The notes under the pieces were generated by a model, which worked only from the letters and a program-made list of their open reading frames with translations, searched no databases and was not told the DNA's origin. The position numbers were made by a program, and so were the translations under genes. Positions 1 through 5,164 of a DNA stretch of 7,560 bases are shown here, piece after piece. This DNA is from Halobacteriales archaeon QS_9_70_65. GTDB lineage: Archaea; Halobacteriota; Halobacteria; Halobacteriales; Haloarculaceae. The stretch spans positions 1 to 7,560 of the forward strand of contig PXSC01000171.1 in the NCBI GenBank assembly GCA_003023535.1, written 5' to 3'. Each line of letters opens with the position of its first letter. Position 1 is the stretch's first letter.

Positions 1-146
1 GTCGCGTCGTCGTGGACGTGGGGGTCGAAGGCGCCGTCGGGACCCAGGGCGAACAGCTTGACGAGTACGTCGTCGTGGACGACCAGTTCGGCGGTCTCGA
101 CCTCGCCGGCTGCCGGGTCGATGTCGGGAAGTTCGTCGAGCGTCAT
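1..146 (-). CDS. Cupin domain-containing protein (N-terminal part, cut by window edge)
   Basis: The minus frame opens with ATG at 146-144 and stays open for 48 codons to the left edge. The visible protein begins MTLDELPDIDPAAGEVETAE and continues through VVHDDVLVKLFALGPDGAF to a His-x-His pair (DPHVHDDAT). That GxxxxxHxH pattern is the start of the first cupin metal-binding motif; in small cupins these histidines bind a divalent metal inside a beta-barrel. The second cupin motif would lie outside the window, so enzyme activity, substrate and length cannot be judged. The gene diverges from rps8e across an 82-base gap. A TATA-like element about 27 bases upstream suggests a leaderless transcript. 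It is likely a small cytosolic single-domain cupin of about 100-120 residues; that length is inference. Confidence 0.72.
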   Translation of the reverse strand, partial: MTLDELPDIDPAAGEVETAELVVHDDVLVKLFALGPDGAFDPHVHDDA

Positions 147-167
147 ACTCCAGCGTGAGCGGGCCGA

Positions 168-177
168 CGCAAAGAAC
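168..177 (-). promoter_or_regulatory. Candidate TATA element for the cupin gene
   Basis: On the minus strand this reads GGTTCTTTGC. Its T-rich core is centred about 27 bases upstream of the ATG at 146, the distance expected for a haloarchaeal leaderless promoter. It is the only A/T-rich patch in the divergent gap, so the call rests on spacing rather than a strong consensus. Confidence 0.35.
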
Positions 178-228
178 CTCCCGCCGCGAACCGCGGAGTT
201 CAAGTGCGCGGCAAGGCACCAGTAGAGT

Positions 229-597
229 ATGAATCACGCCCGTTCGGAGAAGAAGCGCACCGGCGGCCGACGCCGGTCCGTCCGGAAGAAGCAGAAACAC
301 GAGCAGGGGTCGGCCCCGACGGAGACAACCCTCGGCGACGAGCAGTTGAAGATCGCCGAGACCCGCGGCGGCAACACGAAGGTCCGGGCGGTCGCCCGCA
401 GCGTCGCCAGCGTCGCGACCGACGACGGCGTCGAACGCGCCGACATCGAGGACGTCGTCGAGAACCCCTCGGACCCCAACTACGTCCGACGGAACATCAT
501 CACCAAGGGCGCCGTCGTCGAGACGTCGGTCGGCCGCGCCCGCGTGACCTCCCGCCCCGGCCAGGACGGCCAGGTCAACGCCGAACTCGTCGAGTAA
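229..597 (+). CDS. rps8e: 30S ribosomal protein S8e
   Basis: This 122-residue basic protein of the small ribosomal subunit is archaeal/eukaryotic-type with no bacterial counterpart. Diagnostic blocks are KRTGGRRRSVRKKQKHE near residues 9-25, PTETTLGDE, RGGNTKVRA, then VVENPSDPNYVRRNIITKGA and the C-terminal ARVTSRPGQDGQVNAELVE. Length is normal for archaeal S8e. The start at 229 places the KRTGG block where the family has it. The extreme N-terminus reads MNHARSEKKR, whereas archaeal homologues usually carry a Q-G-R-S stretch there, so it looks about one residue short and lacks the Gln-Gly. There is no Shine-Dalgarno sequence; a short-leader or leaderless message is likely. Its 3' end overlaps the convergent regulator by 23 bases, but only because that regulator runs out of its expected frame. 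Confidence 0.95.
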   Translation: MNHARSEKKRTGGRRRSVRKKQKHEQGSAPTETTLGDEQLKIAETRGGNTKVRAVARSVASVATDDGVERADIEDVVENPSDPNYVRRNIITKGAVVETSVGRARVTSRPGQDGQVNAELVE

Positions 598-1261
598 CTC
601 CTCCAGCGGTCCGTATTACGGGAACTCCCGGAGCGTCTCCAGCAGCTCCTCCAGCGGTAGCGTCGTCGCGACCGATACCGTGCAGCACGACCGCCGAGGG
701 CGTCGGCGTGACGACCCGCAGTGCCACCAGCGGCGACTCCCCGCGGGTGACGTTCGTGAACACCAGCGCCCGGTTGGTCGACTGTCCGTACAGCCGGTAG
801 AACTCCTCGCTGGAGAGTCGCTTGATCGCCTCGACGCTGTTGATGACGGTGTGGCCGGCGATGTCGTCGCCCCGGCCGGCGACGACGGACTCGGCGTCGA
901 CGGCTCGGCGGAACCGCCGTAACGGCACCGTCGTCTCGTACTCCCGGAGGTCGTGGACGACGTCGCTGTCGAAGCCGGCCGACAGGACGCGGGCGTGCTG
1001 GCGGACCCGATCGCCGCCGCGGCGCTCGTCGACGGTCAGCAGCGCCTCGACGACGCGGCTGACCACGCGTATCCCTGGATTCTCCCGGCGGCCGCTCTCG
1101 TAGTCCGACACCACCGACGAGGAGACGTCCAACTCCTCGGCCAGCCGCGTCTGGGTGACGTCGAACTCCTCGCGCCACTTCCGCAGCGTCGCCCCCGGCT
1201 CCTCCGACAGTGCCACCTCCCCGGCGATGCGCTCGGCCAACTCCGCCCGTGGGTCGCGCAT
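575..1261 (-). CDS. HTH (XRE-like) transcriptional regulator, C-terminus frameshifted
   Basis: The 228-residue frame resembles the haloarchaeal regulators grouped in COG1709. Residues about 22-75 form an XRE-type helix-turn-helix: ATLRKWREEFDVTQTRLAEE, then DVSSSVVSDYESGRR. A conserved sensor-like domain follows, including EAIKRLSSEEFYRLYGQS and NRALVFTNVTRGESPLVAL. Up to HGI (residue 196) it looks intact. Beyond that, the frame gives a Gly/Ala/Arg tail that does not look like the family and runs into the end of rps8e. In the neighbouring frame the same DNA gives VATTLPLEELLETLREFP and a TAA at 618-616, which looks like the genuine C-terminus and would end 18 bases short of rps8e. About 20 codons that relatives have between these parts (a D-L-W-E-H-like stretch, from memory of the family) are absent. 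I infer an out-of-frame deletion near 661-676. DNA binding may survive; the target is unknown. Confidence 0.85.
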   Translation of the reverse strand: MRDPRAELAERIAGEVALSEEPGATLRKWREEFDVTQTRLAEELDVSSSVVSDYESGRRENPGIRVVSRVVEALLTVDERRGGDRVRQHARVLSAGFDSDVVHDLREYETTVPLRRFRRAVDAESVVAGRGDDIAGHTVINSVEAIKRLSSEEFYRLYGQSTNRALVFTNVTRGESPLVALRVVTPTPSAVVLHGIGRDDATAGGAAGDAPGVPVIRTAGGVTRRVRR

Positions 1262-1283
1262 ACCGCCCGGTGGACGGCCACGG

Positions 1284-1290
1284 TCATAAG
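1284..1290 (-). promoter_or_regulatory. Candidate TATA element for the HTH regulator
   Basis: On the minus strand this reads CTTATGA, centred about 27 bases upstream of the regulator's ATG at 1261, consistent with a leaderless transcript. Read on the plus strand (TCATAAG) it could also serve the small ORF at 1350 with a short leader. Confidence 0.4.
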
Positions 1291-1349
1291 GCTCGCGCGG
1301 CGCGACGGCCGAAGATCGGACCGCAGAACGGCGCCGCTACCGGCTGGCG

Positions 1350-1634
1350 ATGTGCGACTCGCTCGCGGTCGGCGTGGCCGGCCACCCGGTCGGGCTCCGC
1401 GTGGACCTGCCGGTCGTCGCTCTCGCCGTCTACCGGACGGGCGTGCTCGGCTTCGTCGGCGTCCGAAAGGACAGTTCGGCGACGCCGTACGACGAGCGTC
1501 ACGAGCGGCTGGAGGCCCGCTCGGCGCCGACGACGCTGAGGCTCGGGGCCTTCTCGTGGCGGTCGCGCCGGCCGCCGCCCGCGCTGGCGGAGCACTTCGA
1601 CTGCCGCATCGAGGGCGTCTTCGCGCCGGAGTGA
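1350..1634 (+). CDS. Small hypothetical protein (94 aa)
   Basis: I do not recognise this protein. It runs from ATG at 1350 to TGA at 1632-1634. Third codon positions are almost all G or C, and it fills the gap between the divergent regulator and the hydrolase operon, which supports real coding. The N-terminal third is hydrophobic (VDLPVVALAVYRTGVLGFVG) but too broken by charge for a clear membrane helix. The rest is Arg- and Glu-rich and ends EHFDCRIEGVFAPE. No metal, nucleotide-binding or DNA-binding motif is evident. It has no Shine-Dalgarno sequence and no TATA element at leaderless distance, so the start is uncertain. It ends 46 bases before the next gene, which has its own promoter, so it is probably a separate unit. 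It could still be a spurious ORF, since long open frames are common in DNA this GC-rich. Confidence 0.5.
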   Translation: MCDSLAVGVAGHPVGLRVDLPVVALAVYRTGVLGFVGVRKDSSATPYDERHERLEARSAPTTLRLGAFSWRSRRPPPALAEHFDCRIEGVFAPE

Positions 1635-1650
1635 CCGGCCCGGCGGCGAG

Positions 1651-1656
1651 TTTATG
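1651..1656 (+). promoter_or_regulatory. TATA box of the hydrolase-GNAT operon
   Basis: TTTATG here is centred 27 bases upstream of the ATG at 1681 and stands out in a GC-rich stretch. It fits a leaderless haloarchaeal promoter and decides the start: the in-frame ATG at 1654 lies inside the TATA box and cannot be translated from this promoter. Confidence 0.65.
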
Positions 1657-1680
1657 CTCCCGGGGGTCGTCCGTCCGGCA

Positions 1681-2325
1681 ATGCCGCCGACGCTCGTGAC
1701 GGTCGCCGTCGGTGTCCTGCTGGGGGTCGCGCTGCTGGGGGCGGCCTTCGACCGTCAGTCGCTGGCGGTCGTGGCGGTCGTCGCCGCCGTTCCGGACCTC
1801 GACGCCGTTCTCAGCCTGTTCGTCCGGGGAGCGACCAACGCCGCCCTCCACAACGTCTTCGTCCCGCTCGCGGCCGCCGTCGCCCTCTACGCCGACACCC
1901 GGCGGGAGGACTCGTGGCTGCGGGCCCGCCACGGCTGGTACGGGGTCCGGGTCGCCTGGGTCACCGTCGCCGTCTACGCCGTCGCCGGCGTCGGGATGGA
2001 CCTGTTCAACGTCGAGAGCGCGGCCGTGTTCTACCCGGTTTCGAACCGCTATCTCTCGGTCGTCGGCAAGCTCGTCCTCTCGACGCAGGAGGGAGTCGTC
2101 CAGACGTACGTCGAACTCGGCGACGGCTGGCTGGCGGCCGTCTCCCAGGGGACGACCGAGAGCCGCCACATTCCGACGTGGGTGAACCCGACGCCCGGCA
2201 CGTCGAACCCGCCGGGCGCCGACCGGACGGTCCGGCTCGTCGACTCCGGCTGGCAGCTGGTCGTCGTCGCGACCGCCGCCGCGGCGGTTCCGGCCCGATT
2301 CGCCGTCGCAGGGAGGGACCGCTGA
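1681..2325 (+). CDS. DUF457/YdjM-like membrane 'metal-dependent hydrolase', paralogue 1 (metal ligands depleted)
   Basis: A 214-residue membrane protein of the family usually labelled membrane-bound metal-dependent hydrolase; no reaction is firmly established for it. Hydrophobic segments lie at about residues 5-22, 28-38, 59-70, 91-105 and 198-212. Conserved points include FDR (23-25), PDLD (38-41), LHN (56-58), Asp107 and FYP (117-119). It aligns without gaps to residues 1-129 of the next protein, with about 55 identities by hand count. The sister's His7, His52, His99, His103 and His110 are here Thr, Thr, Tyr, Gly and Asn; only His57 is kept, with Asp39, Asp41 and Asp107. This copy may therefore be structural or inactive. 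Start 1681 is chosen because a TATA box lies 27 bases upstream. Its TGA overlaps the next ATG (TGATG), so the two genes are translationally coupled. Confidence 0.85.
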   Translation: MPPTLVTVAVGVLLGVALLGAAFDRQSLAVVAVVAAVPDLDAVLSLFVRGATNAALHNVFVPLAAAVALYADTRREDSWLRARHGWYGVRVAWVTVAVYAVAGVGMDLFNVESAAVFYPVSNRYLSVVGKLVLSTQEGVVQTYVELGDGWLAAVSQGTTESRHIPTWVNPTPGTSNPPGADRTVRLVDSGWQLVVVATAAAAVPARFAVAGRDR

Positions 2326-2941
2326 TGCCGTCGTCGGTCGTCCACGCCGGCTTCGCGCTGCTGCTCGCGGTCGGGCTGCTCGGGCCGTACTTCGACCGCC
2401 GGGCGGCCGCGGCGCTGGTCGCCGTTTTACTCGTCCCCGATGCCGACACACTCGCGGGGTTCGTCCTCGACGGCGCCCACCGGTCGCTGCTACACAACCT
2501 CCTGCTGCCGGCGGTCGCGGCCGTCGCCCTCTACCGAGCGACGACCCGCGAGGGGTCGTGGCTCCGCCGCCGGTTCGGCGACCGGGGCGTCCGGATCGCC
2601 TGGGTCGCCCTCTTCGTCCACGTCTTCGCCCACGTCGGCCTCGACTGGTACCACCTCGACGGGGTGAACCTCTTCTACCCCGCCGTCGACCGCTTCTTCG
2701 AGCTGAGCGGGAGGGCGGGACCGCCGTCGACGCCGGCCAGGGCGGGACGACCGACGACACCCACGTCGCCAATCCCGCACAGCCGACCGAGGACACCGGG
2801 GCCGGCGGGGGCGGCGGCACCGACCCGGTCGACCGCCGGGCACCGATCGCCGTCCGCGGGTGGCAGCTGTATCTCGTCCTGACCGGGCTGCTGGCGGCCG
2901 CCGCCCGAACGCTCCAGTCGGCGCCGCCGGAGGACCGGTAG
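2325..2941 (+). pseudogene. DUF457/YdjM-like membrane 'metal-dependent hydrolase', paralogue 2, frameshifted
   Basis: This starts at the ATG overlapping the stop of paralogue 1. Residues 1-129 are intact and carry a full set of candidate metal ligands: His7, Asp39, Asp41, His52, His57, His99, His103, Asp107 and His110 (FVHVFAHVGLDWYH). After ELSG at about 2711 the frame turns to Pro/Arg/Ser-rich residues and stops near 2882. The +2 frame instead continues EREGGTAVDAGQGGTTDDTH, a Gly-rich linker, then GWQLYLVLTGLLAAAARTLQ, and stops with TAG at 2939-2941. That end matches paralogue 1, which has QEG, QGTT, WVNP and DSGWQLVVVAT in the same order. Aligning the two places Arg136 at 2708 rather than 2730, so 22 bases are missing. 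Either the gene is broken or the sequence has an error. GNAT follows directly. If translated as it stands, the product would lose its last membrane segment. Confidence 0.82.
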
Positions 2942-3442
2942 ATGGACGCGACGCTCCGGCCGTACGACGCCGAGACCGACCGGGCGGCGCTGTGGGCGCT
3001 GAAGCGCGCCTTCGAGACCGAACTCGGCGCGGCAGGCGGCGACGAGAAGGCGACCGCATACGAGAGGAAACTGACCGACGACTACCGGGAGCGGTGGCTG
3101 GCGTGGGTCGACCGCTGCGTCGCCGACGACCCTCGGTGTGTGACCGTCGCCGAGCGGGACGGCGGGCCGGTCGGGTACGTCTTCTTACTGCCTGAGCGAC
3201 TGGCGTTCGTCTGGGACGCGGCGGTGGTGGACGAACTGTACGTCGTCCCCGAGCGACGCGGAACCGGCGTCGCCGACGACCTGCTGGGGGCCGCGACCGA
3301 CGTCGCACGGGAACAGGACCTGCCGCTGGACCGCCTACTCCTGGACGTCGACCCGGAAAACGACCGGGCCCGCGCCTTCTACGACCGCCACGGCTTCGAG
3401 CCGTGGGGCGAAATCGTCGCCCGGGAGTTACGAAAGGACTGA
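2942..3442 (+). CDS. GNAT family N-acetyltransferase
   Basis: A 166-residue cytosolic protein of the Gcn5-related fold, which transfers an acetyl group from acetyl-CoA to an amine. The N-terminus (MDATLRPYDAETDRAALWAL) is the typical first strand and helix. VAERDGGPVGYVFLL (about 69-83) is the central beta-hairpin. VVDELYVVPERRGTGVADDLL (about 95-115) is motif A with the acetyl-CoA pyrophosphate loop RRGTGV at 105-110. DVDPENDRARAFYDRHGFEP is motif B, with the usual N-x-x-A-x-x-x-Y and HGF ending. Length is normal. The substrate cannot be read from the sequence; a small-molecule or protein amine is possible. Its ATG directly follows the TAG of the second hydrolase frame at 2939-2941, so it is the third gene of that operon. 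Loss of the hydrolase frame would remove normal stop-start coupling and could lower its translation. Confidence 0.9.
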   Translation: MDATLRPYDAETDRAALWALKRAFETELGAAGGDEKATAYERKLTDDYRERWLAWVDRCVADDPRCVTVAERDGGPVGYVFLLPERLAFVWDAAVVDELYVVPERRGTGVADDLLGAATDVAREQDLPLDRLLLDVDPENDRARAFYDRHGFEPWGEIVARELRKD

Positions 3443-3454
3443 GACGGGTCGTCG

Positions 3455-3470
3455 CACCGACTTACCGGTG
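3455..3470. terminator. Weak hairpin between convergent genes
   Basis: CACCG at 3455-3459 pairs with CGGTG at 3466-3470 around a six-base loop. It lies in the 64-base gap between the convergent GNAT and membrane-protein genes, where a bidirectional terminator would be useful. The stem is only five pairs and there is no T-run, so this is a weak call. Confidence 0.2.
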
Positions 3471-3506
3471 AACGCCGCGTCGTCGTGGGCGCTCACCGGC
3501 GGAGGA

Positions 3507-4088
3507 CTACGACGGTCCGTGTGGTCGGTCGTCGGTCGTCGCGGCGGCGACGACGCCGCCGGCCGCGCCGAAGACGGTCGGATACAGCAGGGCCGCGAGG
3601 ACGATAGCCGGCAGCAGCGCCGGCGCCCCGGAGGCGTCCCCGACGGTCACCTCGAAGAGGAAGACGCCGACCGACGGCACGAGGTAGCCGGGCAGCACCA
3701 GCGCGCCGGTGACGGCACCCTCGGCCGTGTCGGCGACGCCGCGGTACCGACAGGCCGCCAGCCCCGCCCCGAACAGGAGCAGCGGCGGACGGAGATACGG
3801 CAGGACGGTGAAGCCGTCCTCGCCGCCGACGAAGTTCCGCGGCGGCGAGAACGGCGCGACGTTGACGTACCTGACGTCGACGAAGTGGGTGTTGTAGAAC
3901 ACCCACCCGACGAGTTCGTACGTCGCCGACTCGCCCTCGGTGAACTCGACGAACGCGTTCAGCGCCGAGTCGTCGAGCTCCGTCGCCGCCAGGAAGTGGA
4001 TGAGCACGTACCCGAGTACCCACGCGAGCACCCCGGTGAGGGCACCGGCGACGTACGGCCTGCCGTCGTTCGATCGACCGACCGACAT
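3507..4088 (-). CDS. Conserved haloarchaeal multi-pass membrane protein
   Basis: A 193-residue membrane protein of unknown function. It resembles an uncharacterised haloarchaeal family (possibly DUF7978, from memory and unchecked). Hydrophobic segments lie near residues 13-34 (VAGALTGVLAWVLGYVLIHF), 96-111 (RPPLLLFGAGLAACRY), 124-148 (GALVLPGYLVPSVGVFLFEV) and 156-184 (LLPAIVLAALLYPTVFGAAG). Between the first two is an acidic loop with ATYELVGWVFYNTHFVDV and VGGEDGFTVLPYLRPP, which reads like the conserved core. There are no transporter signature motifs, nucleotide-binding sites or heme ligands. The tail is short and hydrophilic (TTDDRPHGPS). It follows the TatD-like gene by 45 bases on the same strand but has an A/T-rich patch about 30 bases upstream, so it may be transcribed separately. 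It is convergent with the GNAT gene. Confidence 0.8.
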   Translation of the reverse strand: MSVGRSNDGRPYVAGALTGVLAWVLGYVLIHFLAATELDDSALNAFVEFTEGESATYELVGWVFYNTHFVDVRYVNVAPFSPPRNFVGGEDGFTVLPYLRPPLLLFGAGLAACRYRGVADTAEGAVTGALVLPGYLVPSVGVFLFEVTVGDASGAPALLPAIVLAALLYPTVFGAAGGVVAAATTDDRPHGPS

Positions 4089-4114
4089 GTCGACCGGACC
4101 GATGACCGATCCCC

Positions 4115-4120
4115 GAAAAT
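4115..4120 (-). promoter_or_regulatory. Candidate TATA element for the membrane protein gene
   Basis: On the minus strand this reads ATTTTC, centred about 30 bases upstream of the ATG at 4088 and just past the stop of the TatD-like gene. The spacing is slightly long for a strictly leaderless start, so a leader of a few bases is likely. Confidence 0.4.
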
Positions 4121-4133
4121 GCCTTGTGGCCCG

Positions 4134-4972
4134 TCAGTCGAGCGTCGCCTCGGTATTGACGCCGTAGACCCGCGCCGGCGTCTCGACGTGGGCGCGGCGC
4201 AGTGCTGTCTCGTATCCCTGCTCGGCGAGCCACTTCGTCCGGCGCGGGACGGTCTTCGGCCCGAACACCGCCCCCGGCCGGTCGGGGTCGTCGATGAAGT
4301 CCGTCTCCATCAGGAACGGCCAGTCGCCGGCGCAGGCCCGTTCGAGTTCGTCCTTGTCGCAGATGACGCTCGGAACGGGGCCGTCGACGCGGCCGTCCGC
4401 GTAGTGTTTGATCACCCGCTCGCGGGGCAGGCCAGCGTCCTCGGCCCACTCGGCGACCGTCGCGAAGTCCTCGCCGCCCTCGGTGTGGAGCTGGACGGCA
4501 CAGCCGACCTCCGCGCCGCGCTCGAAGGCGTGTCGCATCACCGCGTTGGAGGCCGCCCGGACCGCCTCGTCGACGTCGTAGTGGGGCCGGCCGGACTTGA
4601 CCGCCAGCGCCGGGCCGTCGGCGACGAACTCCGCGGCGACGTCGATGCCCGTCCGCATGAGGTCGGCGGCTCCGTCGGGGTCGTACCCCTGGTCGAGCAG
4701 CTGTGAGATGAGCCCCGGGTGGACCCCGAGGACGGGCCAGGCGCGGCCGTCCAGCAGCTCGTCGGCCTCGCGGGTCACCTCGACCGTCATCTCGAACGTC
4801 TCCCGGAAGCCGTCGGGGCCGTCCACCTCGCCGACCAGGTCCCAGGAGGGCTTGTTCAGGACGTGCAAGTGGGTGCCGCCGGCGTCGGCGAACGCCGCGG
4901 CAGCCTCGACGCCGCGGCCGTCGACCGGGTCCAGGTGGAGGTGGTTGTCTCGAGGACAGGTCCGTCGTACAT
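4134..4972 (-). CDS. TatD-like metal-dependent hydrolase (COG1099-type), 2-base N-terminal frameshift
   Basis: A TIM-barrel hydrolase of the amidohydrolase/TatD superfamily; substrate unknown. With the frame repaired it is 278 residues. The ligands read in order: DNHLHL (His10, His12), AVKSGRPHY (Lys125), QLHTEGGED (His162), IKHYADGR (His189) and METDFIDDPDRP (Asp224). This is the HxH-Lys-His-His-Asp set of superfamily members with a carbamylated lysine, where classic TatD nucleases have Glu. From the ATG at 4972 the frame reads MYDGPVLE and then goes wrong. Removing one GA (TC on the plus strand, 4948-4951) gives MYDGPVLDNHLHLDP, as the family expects. A TATA-like element 27 bases upstream supports ATG 4972. 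As written, the enzyme frame has no ATG nearby; a GTG at 5006 would add about 20 odd residues but lies upstream of that promoter. The C-terminus is intact, ending VYGVNTEATLD. Confidence 0.85.
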
Positions 4973-4995
4973 GTCGACGTGTTCGATCGGTCGCC

Positions 4996-5002
4996 GGAAA
5001 AG
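4996..5002 (-). promoter_or_regulatory. Candidate TATA element for the TatD-like gene
   Basis: On the minus strand this reads CTTTTCC, centred 27 bases upstream of the ATG at 4972. It argues that 4972 is the native start and that an upstream GTG at 5006 would not be on the main transcript. Confidence 0.45.
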
Positions 5003-5106
5003 CCACACGTCTCGGGCGACCGACGGTGCGGCCGGACCGGCAGGTCAGCCGGCGACGAGCGGCCCGAAGGCGACGACACGACGGGGGTTTCCGGGAGAGT
5101 ACGGGG

Positions 5107-5139
5107 CCCCGATCGGGAGCCGGCGATCGGGGGATCGGG
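5107..5139. repeat. GATCGGG repeat and hairpin in the antiporter-TatD gap
   Basis: GATCGGG occurs three times (5111-5117, 5125-5131, 5133-5139). CCCCGATC at 5107-5114 pairs perfectly with GATCGGGG at 5125-5132 around a 10-base loop, and CCCGATCGGG at 5108-5117 is itself a 10-base palindrome. On the minus strand it lies about 30 bases past the antiporter stop, so it may be a 3'-end structure, or a protein-binding site upstream of the TatD-like gene. There is no T-run. I saw nothing else definite in the 192-base gap apart from the TatD promoter. Confidence 0.35.
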
Positions 5140-5164
5140 CCGGACGGTGGACTCGGACCCATCT

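Noticed and set aside
1654..1680. Starting the first hydrolase at the ATG at 1654.
   Set aside because: This ATG is part of the TATA box TTTATG; starting at 1681 gives a leaderless transcript and an N-terminus aligning residue for residue with the sister protein.
2700..2720. Programmed ribosomal frameshifting in the second hydrolase.
   Set aside because: There is no slippery heptamer or downstream pseudoknot that I can see, and comparison with the sister gene shows missing residues rather than a simple frame change.
1036..2820. A 594-codon open frame on the minus strand.
   Set aside because: It covers well-supported genes on both strands and translates to Arg/Pro/Gly-rich sequence without domains; long antisense frames arise from G/C-biased third positions.
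3468..4706. A 412-codon plus-strand frame.
   Set aside because: It is antisense to the membrane protein and TatD-like genes, has shadow-type composition and no recognisable domain.
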